Positions 46,946 to 58,303 of a stretch of DNA of 64,000 bases are shown one piece after another. Both the position numbers and the translations under genes were made by a program. The first letter of the stretch is position 1. The number at the start of each line of letters is the position of its first letter. This DNA comes from Aselliscus stoliczkanus (lineage: Eukaryota; Chordata; Mammalia; Chiroptera; Hipposideridae). The notes beneath the pieces are model-generated. The model was given only the letters and a program-made list of their open reading frames with translations, ran no database searches and was not told the origin of the DNA. The stretch lies in the NCBI GenBank assembly GCA_033961575.1, contig CM066732.1:108378687-108442686 (forward strand). Direction: 5' to 3'.

Positions 46946-47899
46946 TTACACAGACTAACAAGGAAGAGGAATAAGGATAGAAGAAGATAAGGTTGCTGCT
47001 CTCAGTGATAAATCACTTTTCTCTAGAATAATTTGTACCTGTCTTCTTAAAGTAGTTATTTTCACCAAAAGAGAGAATCACAAATTTGCAAATTTCAAAC
47101 ATGCTCATTTGTTTCTATGCAACTATGTATGGCCTGAAAGTAACAGTCATCCTTCTGAGAAAGTCCCTGTCTCCAAAAGACTGATAGTCTGTGCTAACCA
47201 GCACTGTGCCCAGGCATAGGCTCCAGTTTGAAGATAAATGGACAGACTCACCTGGTTCCTATGCCACCAATGAGCTCAGATTTGGGCATCAGGACCTGGC
47301 CAGTTAGCCCTGGAAGCTTGAGCGGAACCAGCCAGTTGGCAAGGTGACTTCCAGGACCCTAAGGCCAGCTGCAGTAAGCTTGGCAAGGGCCCTGACATGG
47401 GCTGGGCACCCCTGTGGCCAGGCACAAATGACAAAGTGGGTCAGGGAGGACAGGCCATGTAAGAGTTGCTGGTCCCTCACCTCAAGGCCTGGATCAGTAG
47501 CCAAATGACCTGGCACAGGTGGCCACACGTGGCCAGTGCTCTATTTTGAAGACAATACCTAACTACAGACTGTTTTTAAAATAAACAGTTGATGGGCTGA
47601 ACAGAGGTTTTTCAAAAAATGGTTTTGTGTGGATGGGCTAGAGTCTCCTAACACAAAGGAACTTTTCTAGGGAAATAACTCCAGAATCTATAGCTGTAGG
47701 TATAGTAGGTTGCCAGGATAAGGAGGAAAATTAATTATTTTAGAGCTATATTACTTGGCAGCCAGCATCCTGCTGGCATGGCTGCATACAGGTACCTGAA
47801 CTTTTTCTACAATAAAACCTTATTAATTTGAAATCCAAAGAACAAAAAGAAAAATCCTCCAACCCCCACTCAACTCTGCATTTACCAGGCTCCGCTTAG
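46946..47899. other. Unassigned sequence
   Basis: No gene or recognised repeat. Confidence 0.4.
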
Positions 47900-48100
47900 C
47901 TCAGCACTTTTATTAAACAGCAATAAAGGTGTCTTGTGGGTTGGGGACTAGCAGTGGCTTTGAAATAGTCACCCATTTTTAATTAACCAACGTTGAAATA
48001 ATGAGGTTTTACTTTAATTTGTTATGATTTAATTAACTCTAACTTTGTGTTGTGGGCCTTAACCCTTTCTTCCCCGATTAAGACAGCCCTCAGCAAACTG
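47900..48100. promoter_or_regulatory. Candidate conserved element with paired TTAATTAA sites
   Basis: TTAATTAA occurs at 47979-47986 and 48029-48036, 50 bases apart (start to start), each embedded in TTTAATTAAC, within unique AT-rich DNA free of repeat signatures. The pattern suits homeodomain binding. Function is inferred. Confidence 0.22.
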
Positions 48101-49454
48101 CTTGGATTAGATGTGGCCTCTCAGAAGTCCTCTTGAGGCAGCAGTAGGGACCCCATTTTTGCTAAAGAGCTTATAGGGAACTGTTTTTCTTTTTCTCCTT
48201 TTTTTTAACTTGCCATTACTGCCAACTCAAGATATCTACAAAGCTTGTCACCTTTCTCCCCCACTGCGTCCCCTGTCTCACATCCATCCACAGGCTCCCA
48301 GGCTCCGAAATGCTCTTAAAAAGCCTTCTCCTTTTTCTCCCTCTGTACCAAATCCTGAGCCATCTTCCTTCTCAGAGCCTCTCCACCTCTGTGTTCCCCC
48401 CTCCATGGTCCAGGCCCTCCACACCTGCATCTGAAGCTCTCTGCACCTCTTCTTAGCCTGCTTAACCCATTCCCTGTTCAAATAACCCTCTCATCCTTCT
48501 GTGAAAACCATTCTGTAGCCCCCCAGTGCCCAGTAAAGGTTGTCCTTGTTCCGCAGAGCCTGTGAATCGCTGGTGGGATCTTGAAGGTGAGGATGAGTCA
48601 ATGGAGGGGGACAGAGGGGTTCCCAGCAAGCCATTTTGTTCTCACTTCTGCTTTGACCCAAACAGCCCTGCTTTCCTGGGATTCATGCTTGAAGTTTCTG
48701 GGTAATATTTGATGTGAAAACAAAAAGTTTCTGTTGCTAGAAATGAGTTAGAAAACCACTGATTGGTACAATGGGATCCATAGTCTTCACCTTAACACTG
48801 TGACCCAGATGATGCAACAAGGGCCACCTCTCTGTTTTTCTCCACTTCTTTCTCTCTCTCACCCACTGGGTCTGGAGAACTTCTTGTCATCTGTCTTTGA
48901 GCCTGGAATAGAAGGCCCCTCTTCTCCATCTTTCTAACTCCCTGTGGTTGAAGGCCTGGGGCAGATCCCATGTCCTTTATGTGCCCATGTCTGCCCTGAC
49001 CGCTGGGGATGGAGGGTTGTGTCTTATTCTGCAGGCCCCTGCTCCTCTGTCTGGCCACAGATGGATGGGCTAGGGGAGCCCATAGGCCTTCTGTAGCCTG
49101 GTGCAGAAACACGTGCCAGCTGGATAATGTGGAATGGAGAATGGAGACTGAGCCATTTCATGATTGTGGCTGGTGGCGGGGAGCAGCAGACCAGGTGGAG
49201 TCACAAGCCACTTGCCAGTCAAAATTGGGAGGTGAGGAGTACAGAGGCTGTGGATAAAACGGAGGAAGCTACTCAGCAGAAGTGGGATGGTGGAGAGGAT
49301 GGACCAGGGTTGGGGCTCAGGGGAAGAGAGAGAAATAGAGACAGAGAGACCCTTTTGAGGCTGCCTGGGTTCTGATCCTCATTGTTTCCCCTCCCTGGAG
49401 CCCATGCCAGGGCCCTCTGTTCCTGTCAACAGATGAGCTAGTTCACATCTCTTT
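48101..49454. other. Unassigned sequence
   Basis: No exon recognised. A weak L2-like stretch may cover 48360-48560. Pyrimidine-rich patch near 48837-48865. Confidence 0.4.
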
Positions 49455-49535
49455 GTTTGGACCTTGAGCACCTCAAGGACAGAGATTGTGTCTCATTCGG
49501 CCCTTATTCCCTGTTGCACCAACCACAGGAACATG
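49455..49535 (+). mobile_element. L2-like fragment
   Basis: 'GAGCACCTCAAGGACAGAGA' then 'TTGTGTCTCATTCGGCCC' match the phrase that precedes the L2 terminus. Confidence 0.5.
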
Positions 49536-49540
49536 GCGGG

Positions 49541-49542
<2 letters not shown>

Positions 49543-49591
<49 letters not shown>

Positions 49592-49592
49592 C
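49543..49592. repeat. (GT)21(GC)4 alternating tract
   Basis: About 50 bases of strictly alternating purine and pyrimidine, ending in GCGCGCGC. Confidence 0.95.
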
Positions 49593-49699
49593 CAGAGCCG
49601 CCTGCTTGCCTTGGAAATACAGTATATTTGAGCTTTACTACGAAGTGTGCACAGCCAAGCCTGGGTGGAGAGTCCTTCAAAACCCATGAGCACTTTACA

Positions 49700-50415
49700 C
49701 CCTCTAGGGAAGCTATCATCAAAAAGATGACAATACAAGTGTTGACGAGGATGTGGAGAAATTGGAACCCTGATACGCTGCTGGGGGAAATGTAAAATGG
49801 GGCAGCTTCTGTGAAGCAGTCTGACAGTTCCTCGAAAGGTTAAACATAGAGTTACTGTATGAATCAGCAATTCCATTCCTAGATATGTACCCAAGAAAAA
49901 TGCAAACATATGTCCACATAAGAACTTGTACATAAACGTGCATAGCACTAGCAGCCATAATAGACTAAAAGTGGATACAACCCAGATGTCCATCACCTGA
50001 TGAATGGATGAGCACGCTGTGGTTTGTCCATACAATGGCTTCTTAATGGAGAATAAAAAGGGATGAAATACCAATACATATACAACTTGGATGACCCAAA
50101 AACACTAGGCTAAATGAATAAGCGACTCACAAAAGACCATAAATGATTCCATTCATATGAAATATCCAGAGTAGGAAAATTCATAGGGACAGAAAGTAGA
50201 TTAGTGGTTTCCAGGACCTGGGGAGAGGGGACAATGGGGAGTGACTGTTATGGGAGTGGGGTTTCTTTTTGGCGTGATGAAATGTTCTGGAATTAGTGAT
50301 GGTTGCCCAAACTTGTAAAATATATTAAAACCACACTGAGTTGTACACTTTAAAACTGAATTTTATAACATGTGAATTATATCTCAATTAAAAAAAACAG
50401 AACAAAACAAAAACA
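49700..50415 (+). mobile_element. L1 3' end (sense)
   Basis: The C-terminal part of ORF2 is readable in broken form: 'GAGGATGTGGAGAAATTGGA' (Glu-Asp-Val-Glu-Lys-Leu-Glu), 'GCAATTCCATTCCTAGATAT' and 'CAACCCAGATGTCCATCACC'. The 3' UTR follows ('GATTAGTGGTTTCCAGGACC', 'GAGTTGTACACTTTAAAACT') and an A-rich end. Frames are broken by stops and shifts. Confidence 0.8.
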
Positions 50416-50734
50416 CTCGTAGCCCTAATGAATTAAATATTTAGGCACTAGGTAGCAACACTAACTAATATGGTAAAAAGAGACATTATAAGCCTCCTGT
50501 TGGAATGCTCCACCACCTATATAAAGGAGCCTTGTCACAAAAAAGAAAATAAACAGGAAAAAAAAAAAAAGTGAACCTGAATCCAATGAAGCCCGTAGCT
50601 CCAGCACAAACTTACAGGAAATAGAGAGGCAGAAAAACATGTTAAATGACACCATGGGGATGTTGTCCAGAGTGCAGGAAACTGTACTGGACAAACAACT
50701 CAGTTACTTCCACAAACAAATTTAAAGGGGAAAA

Positions 50735-50906
50735 GGAGACCATGGAGGAACCTATAGATTCCAAGAGACAATCAACCAGTTGCTAAATGTGGAACCTACC
50801 CAATCCTGAATCAAACAACCTGTTCAAACAATTATGACATTTGACACACTTGTAAATTTGAACACTGACTGGATATTTGATAATATTGAGGTGTTATTGT
50901 TAATTA
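50735..50906 (+). mobile_element. Old L1-type 3' end, left part of a split copy
   Basis: Contains 'AAATTTGAACACTGACTGGA' and 'TTGATAATATTGAGGTGTTA', the same series as 12215. It stops inside the phrase at the antisense L1 insertion and resumes at 52915. Confidence 0.65.
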
Positions 50907-50917
50907 TTTTCAGATTT

Positions 50918-52903
50918 ATTTCCAGCTTTATTGAGATGTATTTGACATATAACATTGTGTAAGTTTAAGGTGTACGCAATGTTGATTTGATACACTTAAC
51001 GTATTGCAATACGATTACCATAATCGTGTTAGCTAACACCTCTATCATGCCACATGGTTACCATTTCTTTTTTGTGTGGTGGGAATATTTAAGATCCACT
51101 CGGTTAGCAACTTTCAAGTGTATAATACAGTATTGTTATCTATAATCACACGCTGTGCATTAGACCTCCAGAACTAACTCATCTTCTAACTGGAAGTTCG
51201 TACCCTTTAACCCATATCTCCCCATTTCCCCCACCCACCAGCCCTGGGTAACCACCATACTACTCTCTGTTTCTATGAGTTTGGCTCCTTTAGATTCCAC
51301 ATATAAGCGAGATCATAGAGTATGTACTATTTTTCTTTCTCTGTATTATTTCACTTAGCATAATGCCCTTAAGGTCCATTCATGTTGTCCCAAATGACAA
51401 GATTTCCTTTGTTCTCATGGCTGAATAATATTCCATTATATTGGAGTATGTGTGTGTATCTCACATTTTCTTTATCTATTCATCTATCAATGGACACTTC
51501 AGTAATTTTCTTGTCTTGGCTATTCTTAACAATGCTGCAATGACCATGGGACTGTAGATATCGCTTTAAGATCCTTATTTTATTTCCTCCCGATAAATAC
51601 CCAGACGTGGGATTGCTGAATCATGTGGTAGTTCTATTTTTAATTTTTTGAGGACCCTTCATACTGTTTTCCATATTGGCTTTAACAGTTTACAATCTCA
51701 CCAATAGTGCACAAAGATTCCTTTTTCTCTACATCTTCTTCAAATCTTTGGCTTTCTGACGATAGCCATTCTAACAGGTATGAAGTGATATTTCATTGTG
51801 GTTTTTATTTGCATTTCCCTGATGATTAGTGAGTAGAACATCTTTTCATGCACCTGTGGCCATTTTTATGTCTTATTTGAAAAATTCTATTCAGTTCCTC
51901 TGTCCATTTTTAAAATTGGATTGTTTGTCTTTTTGCTATTGAGTTGTGTGAGTTTTTATATATTTTGGATATCAACCCCTTATCAGGACAGATAGATGGT
52001 TTGCAAATATTTTCTCCCGTTCCATTGGTTGCCTTCTCATTTTGTTGATGGTTTCTTTTGCTTTGCAGAAGCTTTTTAGTTTGATGTAGCCCCACTTATT
52101 TGATTTTTGCTTTTGTAGCTTGTGATTTTGGTGTCATATCCAAAAACTTGTTGCTAAGACCAATGTCAAGGAACTGTTCCCCTATGTTTTCCTCTAGGAG
52201 TTTTATGGTTTCAGGTTTTACATTTAAGTCTTTAAGAGATTTTGGGTTACTTTTTCTGAATAGTAGGGGTTCAATTTTATTTTTCTGCGTGTGGTTATCC
52301 AGTTTTCCCAGCACCACTTATTAAAGAGACTGTCCTTGTGAGCGGCTGGCAGCCAGCGTGAGCTGCCAATGGCCACGGTGAGGGACCGTCCAGAGGCCGG
52401 CGACTGATCTGCCTCATCCGGGAAGAGCACAATGATGAAGCCAACATGGGCCAGTGAAGCAACGTCCTCCATAACTAGACTGAAGAACAAAAACCAGCAA
52501 CTTGTCTGTTCCCCTTCCCCTATTCCCCAACGCTGTTACCCTCCCCCAATTCCCCAATAAAATATTTTTTAAAAAAAAAGAGACTGTCCTTTCCCCATTA
52601 AGTATTCTTGGCTCCCTTGTCAAATATTAGTTGACAGTATGTGCATGAGTTTTTTTCCGGGCTCTTGATTCTGTCCCATTGATCTATGTGTTTGTTTTTA
52701 TGTCAGTACCATACTGTTTTGATTACTATAACCTTGTAAAATAGTTTGAAATCAGAAAGTGTGATGCCTCCAACTTTGTTCTTTTTTCTCAGGACTGCTT
52801 TGGCTATTTGGAATCTTTTTTGGTTCCATAGACATTTTAGGGTTGTTTTTTTCTATTTCTGTGAAAAATGCCATTAAAATTTTGATAAGGATTGCATCGA
52901 ATC
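50918..52903 (-). mobile_element. 5'-truncated L1 (antisense), itself interrupted
   Basis: Reads inverted from the 3' UTR (CCAGCTTTATTGAGATGTAT) into the 3' part of ORF2 (CCCTGATGATTAGTGAGTAG; ATACTGTTTTGATTACTATA; TTCTGTGAAAAATGCCATTA) and stops abruptly. The 11-base duplication TTTTCAGATTT (50907-50917 and 52904-52914) marks insertion into the older L1-type element. No reverse transcriptase catalytic region is included. A SINE occupies 52338-52577. Confidence 0.85.
52338..52577 (+). mobile_element. 5'-truncated long-bodied bat SINE
   Basis: Perfect 15-base target-site duplication AAAGAGACTGTCCTT (52323-52337 and 52578-52592). The copy starts at an internal GTGAGCGGCTGG unit: head, A box and B box are absent, while the body end and the tail (ATAAAATATTTTTT) are present. 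Confidence 0.93.
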
Positions 52904-52914
52904 TTTTCAGATTT

Positions 52915-53165
52915 GATGATAGTAGTTTTTTGTTGTGTTTTTTGAAAAAGAATTCTTGTCTTTTAGAAATATTTACAGAAAAAAATGGTATGATACTTGG
53001 GACTTATTTCCAAATAATCAGGAGGGAGAGAAATGCGTGGAGGTAAAAAACAAAAAATCAGATTGGCATTAAGTAAATAAATGTTGAAGCTGGATGACAG
53101 ATATATGGGGTTCATTATATGTTCCTACTTTTGAGTTCTTGAAAATTTCCATATTCCCATGTTTA
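52915..53165 (+). mobile_element. Old L1-type 3' end, right part of a split copy
   Basis: Resumes with GATGATAGTAG, then 'CTTGTCTTTTAGAAATATTT', 'GGTATGATACTTGGGACTTA', 'GTTGAAGCTGGATGACAGAT' and 'GGGGTTCATTATATGTTCCT', the continuation of the series in the 12215 copy. Confidence 0.65.
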
Positions 53166-54799
53166 TTTATTATTTATCTAAAATAAATAAGAAAAGAAGA
53201 ATTGAAAGAGAAAAATCATGGCAAAGTAATTGCCGGAGGTGGGGCGTCAGGCCCTATCTGCTGACTGTTGACCAGCAGGCTTACTTTGATCTGCTGGCTG
53301 CACCAGGGTGTCTCCACCCTCATCCTTTCCTCCTGTGGGCACTTCCCAGGAGGAAGCACTCTCAGTGGCTGTACTGATCCTGACCTGGTCTCACAACTGT
53401 TTCCAGAGGAAGAAAGTTGGCTCCATTAGACAAAGGTAGGAAGAGTAGATGATCACATGAAGCCACCACTGTTGTGGAACAATAATTCTAAACTATGGCC
53501 CTCCCATAATCAGAGCACTTTAGAAAGCAAAGAGCTGAGGTGTGTGAGAAGAAGGAAGGGAAAAGAGAGGTGATTTCTGGATCAGAGGTTGGGGAAAATT
53601 CGGATCAAAGGAGTGGACTGAACTAGAGAGACAGATAATCACGCAAAACAACTTTGAATGCACTTTTTAATTAAAATTTAGAAACCCTCCAGGCAAATGT
53701 GCTTCTCCCTTGCCCAAAGATGACCACCTTAGAAATGGCTGGGACCCCCAAAAGAGGTCATTTGCAGGCTGGCTGTTTTAGAACAGAGAACACATTTCCC
53801 ACGGAAGCGATGTTACAGGCAGCGCTGGGATTTAAGTTCTCTTTTCAATGTTTATTTAGCCAGTTTAAATACTAAGTGTTTGCACCTGAAGCAGCTCAGG
53901 CAATTTTAAAGGTTTGGCAAGTTAGATAACACTTGTGTTACACATCAGGCCAGCTGGGATGAAAGCCCACACCCCTCAGGAACTGTTGGTGGGATTCAGA
54001 GGATGGAGGAAATTCTTCCAGTTAGGAGGCCCAGGGAAGCAGTGAGGTTTGAGTGGGGCTTGGATGGTGGATACATTTCAGGGGCAGGAGCAACCCCTCT
54101 GCCCTCCTTCCTCATCTTTGTTAAGAGAAATTCTGAAGTATGCTTTGGTGCAGTTCCCAAATTAGCCTTGAATCAGGTCCAGTGAGTTATGAGGGAATGT
54201 TAGGAGCAAGGCCAAGTTCATCTGAGACAGACATAAATGTGCTCAGGGTGTGTTGCGCTGATAATCATGCCTCCAGGTCTTCAGGGTGCTTCCAGTTAAC
54301 CATCACTGCCCCATACTCCTGCAGGTTCCAGGTCCTCACCTCCCTCTCCTGATTTCTCACTTCCACTTTTGTCAATTTTTTGTTTTTATTTTTGATGTTC
54401 CAAGTATAGCCTTCTCAAGTGATCTTTTCCACCAGGCCCCTAACTTTTTCCTGAAGCCAGCATCCAGAATGCAAATAGCAGATCCATCAGTCAGGTTCAA
54501 AAAAATAGGTCTCTGATGGCTTCCTCATTTCAGGAAGCATTGAATTAATTATTTCCACTCAGGAAAATATCATGTTGAAGCCCATTCCTGCTTCTAGTCC
54601 CCAAGTGGAGTCCAGGAAGAAGCAAATGAAAAGCAGTCTTGGTGCATGTAGATCAAAGGAGGAAAGGACCTCATGTTCCCTACAAAGAAACTGTAATAAT
54701 TAAAATAATAAAGAGGATAGATTTCCTTCACTCCCTGCTTTCCACTGATGCAACAGCCAAGCACTCATTTCTCATTTGCTTCTCAGCCATCAACTGTCC
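53166..54799. other. Unassigned sequence
   Basis: No gene or confident repeat. A CTCCTGCAG acceptor-like site at about 54323 has no partner donor that I could see. Confidence 0.4.
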
Positions 54800-55316
54800 T
54801 GTATCAGTTATCTATTGCCATATAATACTGTGTAACAAAACTTCCCCCGTTTTGTTGTAGTAGTTCAAACAACAACCAGTTTTATTGCTCAAGTGTCTGC
54901 AGGTAGGATGCGTGGTTCTGGTGATTTGGGCCAGGATTGGCTGAACTCAGCTGGGCTTACCCTGTGGTCAGTTGCCAGTTGAGCAACTGGTGGCTGGGAG
55001 ATCAAGCATGGCCTCAGGTAGGCTGAATGTTCTTTGCTCCGCAGACTAGCCCATGCTTGTTCTCTCCCTCCAGCAGGCTAGTCCAGGCTTGTTTTCATAG
55101 CTGAGGCAGAGGTCCTAAGAGAAGGGCAGAACATGGCACATCACCACTTCTGCTACATTCTGTTGGCCAAAGCAAGTCAAGAGGTGAACTCCCATTCACG
55201 GGGTGAGAAAACGTACTCCACCTCTTAATGGGAAGAGTTGTGAAGTTGCATAGCCAAGGGTGTGGATACAGAGAGATCATTAATTGTGGCCACGAGTGCC
55301 AGCAATCTATCAGAAA
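54800..55316 (-). mobile_element. Probable LTR-class repeat (antisense)
   Basis: 'ATCAGTTATCTATTGCCATA', 'GTTCAAACAACAACCAGTTT', 'GGGCCAGGATTGGCTGAACT', 'TGGCACATCACCACTTCTGC' and 'CCAAAGCAAGTCAAGAGGTG' form a familiar mammalian repeat in the inverted sense. I think it is an ERVL/MaLR-type LTR, but the family is uncertain. Confidence 0.5.
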
Positions 55317-55327
55317 GGACAACATGA

Positions 55328-55449
55328 CTTTTTTTTTTAATTTTTTTCTTTTTTGAGGGCAGTGTCACTGGCCCTCATATGTGGGATCCAAACTGGGGCC
55401 GCTGGCATCCCAAGCCAGCTCTCAACCACCGCACCACTCAGCCGGCCCC
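55328..55449 (-). mobile_element. Head-only bat SINE (antisense)
   Basis: Perfect 11-base target-site duplication GGACAACATGA (55317-55327 and 55450-55460). Inverted, it has the tRNA-like head ending GCCCTC and then directly an A-rich tail, the same boundary as the copies at 34996 and 61813. Confidence 0.92.
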
Positions 55450-55460
55450 GGACAACATGA

Positions 55461-55779
55461 TTTTTCCTTTAATTGTAACCTTAGTCCAATTTCATACATT
55501 AATGAAACTCATCTAGATTCTACTTCCAAATTCCTAATTTCTAGAGAACTGGGAAAGCAGAGCATGCCAAGTGTCTATAATCCTTTTTCCTGTGACAAGC
55601 CTTTCCAGAGTGCCCACGGTGCCAGACCCCTTGCTCACGAGGTCGCTAGGAAATGTAGGCAAATGACAGCTCTCCTGTCTTCCAGGTGCTCCACATGCAG
55701 GAGAATGGGGCCATGAACAGACTGAGGAGGCAAGAGGAGGTGACTACTCAGCTGCTGTGGAATCCTGGAGAGGTGATAT
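55461..55779. other. Unassigned sequence
   Basis: No gene or recognised repeat. Confidence 0.4.
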
Positions 55780-56090
55780 TTGGTCTTGAAAGGTGAGTTA
55801 GAGCATTCCAGAAAGAGAAGAAAAGGAGTGTATTCCAGATATCTTGAGGACATGCAGATGATTGTGTTTTCAGGAAACAGTGCTGTTTGCAATGAGAGGC
55901 TGGCCGCAGGTGGTGAACAAGGGCTGACAAAGCTTTGTTAGCCTTTATTGTGAAGGATACAGGAAGCCATTGCAGAGCTTATACTAGACTTGTGCTCAAG
56001 TCTGCCTTTGAGACTGATCTCTGGGGCAGCAGGGAGGTGGAGGGAGTGCTGGAGACAGGGAGACCAGCTGGGACACTATTTCCTTTCCAA
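55780..56090 (+). mobile_element. Old interspersed repeat, family unassigned
   Basis: 'GTTAGAGCATTCCAGAAAGA', 'GGAAACAGTGCTGTTTGCAA' and 'GGAAGCCATTGCAGAGCTTA' belong to the middle of the same long repeat as 29425. Confidence 0.4.
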
Positions 56091-56604
56091 ATATATCCTT
56101 TCAGGTTGAAGTTTCTATGACCGTCCACCTGCCGGCTTAACTGAGAAGACCCTCTGCAGTGTTCAGACCCTCCTGGTGGCTTGTTCAGAATCCTGCACAC
56201 CAATGTGCAGTGGGGGCAGGGCTGGGGATATTTGCCCTTCTCTGCTCTTGGCTGACTTCATAACAGGTTAGCTTTTAAACTTCTGGCTCATTCCACATAC
56301 GGTGCCTCTGGCCCTGGGAAAGGACTTGGCCTCCTTGACCCTGCATAACATTTTCACTTTCTGGGAATCACACCCTATGCATGATGAGGCGAGGGACGCA
56401 CACATAAATCTTCTGTGTCTCGAACTTCCCTTCTCTGGCCCTGGTGTTTAGTGCACAAATGTTCCATCCTGGCTTAGTGCACAAATGTTCCATCCTGGCT
56501 TAATCATCAGATGCAGTTTTCTTCTCCTGACACCTAGTTCAGCCCTTCTCAGCTCTCAGATTTCCAGCCTTTCTGTCATCACAGTCAGGTTCTCACAAAG
56601 CCTC
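56091..56604. other. Unassigned sequence with a 26-bp duplication
   Basis: Apart from the tandem duplication at 56449-56500, nothing is recognised. Confidence 0.45.
56449..56500. repeat. 26-bp perfect tandem duplication
   Basis: The unit running from TAGTGCACAAATG to CATCCTGGCT occurs twice in a row (56449-56474 and 56475-56500) without mismatch, so it is recent. Confidence 0.97.
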
Positions 56605-57110
56605 ACGGGAAGTGTGGCAGGCAAAATAATGGTCCCCCAGAGATATTCAGGTCCTCATCCTCGGAAGCTATAAATGTGTTGTTACATGGCAAGGGGGAAT
56701 TCAGGTTTCTAACCAGCTGACCTTAAGCTAGGGAAGTTAGCCTGGATTATCCAGATGGGCTCAATGTAATCATTAGGGTCCTTAAAAGGGGGAGAGGGAA
56801 GCAGAAGAGGAGATCAGAGTGAGGCAGTGTGAGAAGAACTCCGCCCAACATTGCTGGCTTTCAAGATGGAGAAAGAGGGCCATGAGCCAGGAATGTGGGT
56901 GGCCCCTAGAAGCTGGAAAGGGTAAGGAAATGGATTCTCCCCTGGAGCTTCTAGAAAGAAACACAGCCCTGCCAACACCTTGATTTTAGCCCAGTGAGGC
57001 CCATCTCAGACTTCTGAACCACAGAACTGTAAGATAATACATTTATGTTGTTTTAAGCCACTAAGTTTGTGGTAATTTGTTACAGCAGCCATAGTAAACC
57101 AATATAAGAT
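56605..57110 (+). mobile_element. MaLR/ERVL-type solo LTR
   Basis: The ordered phrases 'GCAGGCAAAATAATGGTCCC', 'CTGGATTATCCAGATGGGCT', 'CCCCTAGAAGCTGGAAAGGG', 'CAACACCTTGATTTTAGCCC' and 'AGCCACTAAGTTTGTGGTAA' give a nearly complete LTR. There is no internal region. Family name uncertain. Confidence 0.72.
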
Positions 57111-57214
57111 GTGTGAGATGGCAGTGTGCTCCCAAGGACAGGGCTTTCTCCCATCACCCAGCACACGCTGTCATATACCCCATGCTCCAAAAGTGTTTTC
57201 AGATGGATAGGACT

Positions 57215-57375
57215 GACTGGGATGAAGGAATGGGCGTCTGGTCTCTCCAAGTCCCATCCGTCTGTGTGACCATGGGTGAGTCCATTCACCTTCCAGGGAT
57301 TCAATTCCCATGTCTATTAAGTGATGAAGTCAGGCCTTATGACCTCCAAGGTTTTGGTGAACTTTTGACTTGACT
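57215..57375 (+). mobile_element. MIR SINE fragment
   Basis: 'CTGTGTGACCATGGGTGAGT', 'TCCATTCACCTTCCAGGGAT' and 'AGGCCTTATGACCTCCAAGG' follow the MIR order. Confidence 0.5.
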
Positions 57376-58146
57376 CACAGATATATCCCTTAACTTCCTT
57401 TTCTTTCCCGGCAACTACCACTGGTTGACTCTTGCCCCCTTCCAACTGGTCTCAACCACAACATTTAATACCTTCGTTCTCAAACGTCAAGTTTATTAAT
57501 TAGCACCTGGGGTCTTCATCAACTCTGTTCTCACCACCCTCTCTGGAGGGTGCTTCCTTGTCCCACATGGGTCCTCTGTCCAAAGGTTCAATTGGGAGGT
57601 CATGGTAGACATTCTGCCCAGACCTTCCTCATCCTCCAAGCCCTGGGAAGCCACCCTCCCCACTCTCAGCCATGGGGTGTGTGGCAGGGACTCCAGCTAA
57701 CAGTTTTGCTTAGAATCAGAGCCTGGGACATCATCCCTCAGGCTCATGGTGCTGCTTTCAGTAGAGTTCTGAGTCTGAGTCCTGCATTTCCTCATAGCAA
57801 TGTGTGACTATGAGGAAATGCAGGACTGATCTCATCTTTCTTATTCAGTAACAGAGAACAATCATGGACGGGAAGTAAAAACTGAAACTGTGTTCTTATC
57901 TACTGTAAGAGCTATGTTGAAGTGTAGGAAGATGTTCATGGTGATATCTCTTTTCCTAACCTTCTTACCTGTTTTCAGAGAGTAATGGTGTGTCTAAGTA
58001 TAGATTCAGTTTAGAGAGAATTTTTTCATTTGATGAAGAACTGAACCAAATTACACCATGCTACTTCCAGGTGGTGGAAAGATTAGTAATACTCACATGG
58101 TATAAATTTCTTTTTTTTTTTTTTAGGTTACAGATGTTCTGTCTTA
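57376..58146. other. Unassigned sequence
   Basis: An inverted pair CCTGCATTTCCTCATAG / CTATGAGGAAATGCAGG (57781-57797 and 57810-57826) could form a 17-bp stem with a short loop. I see no gene around it. Confidence 0.45.
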
Positions 58147-58303
58147 GAGCAGGAATTCTCTACTCTGGCCACACTCAGGAAGTGTTTAAAAGTCTGAGCC
58201 CAGCTGTACTCCAGAGCTACTGAATCACTGGGTTCAAATCATTTGGTTTAGAAAGTGACTCCACTTTTCCAGATATTCTGTGTGTTGCCAGTGTTGAGAA
58301 CCA
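58147..58303 (+). mobile_element. MER5A-like hAT element
   Basis: 'AGAGCAGGAATTCTCTACTC', 'CCAGAGCTACTGAATCACTG' and 'GCCAGTGTTGAGAACCATGG' give the start, middle and inverted end of a MER5A-type element. Confidence 0.6.

Noticed and set aside
52100..52324. Coding frames inside the L1 copies
   Set aside because: They are antisense or broken ORF2 pieces without a reverse transcriptase catalytic core.
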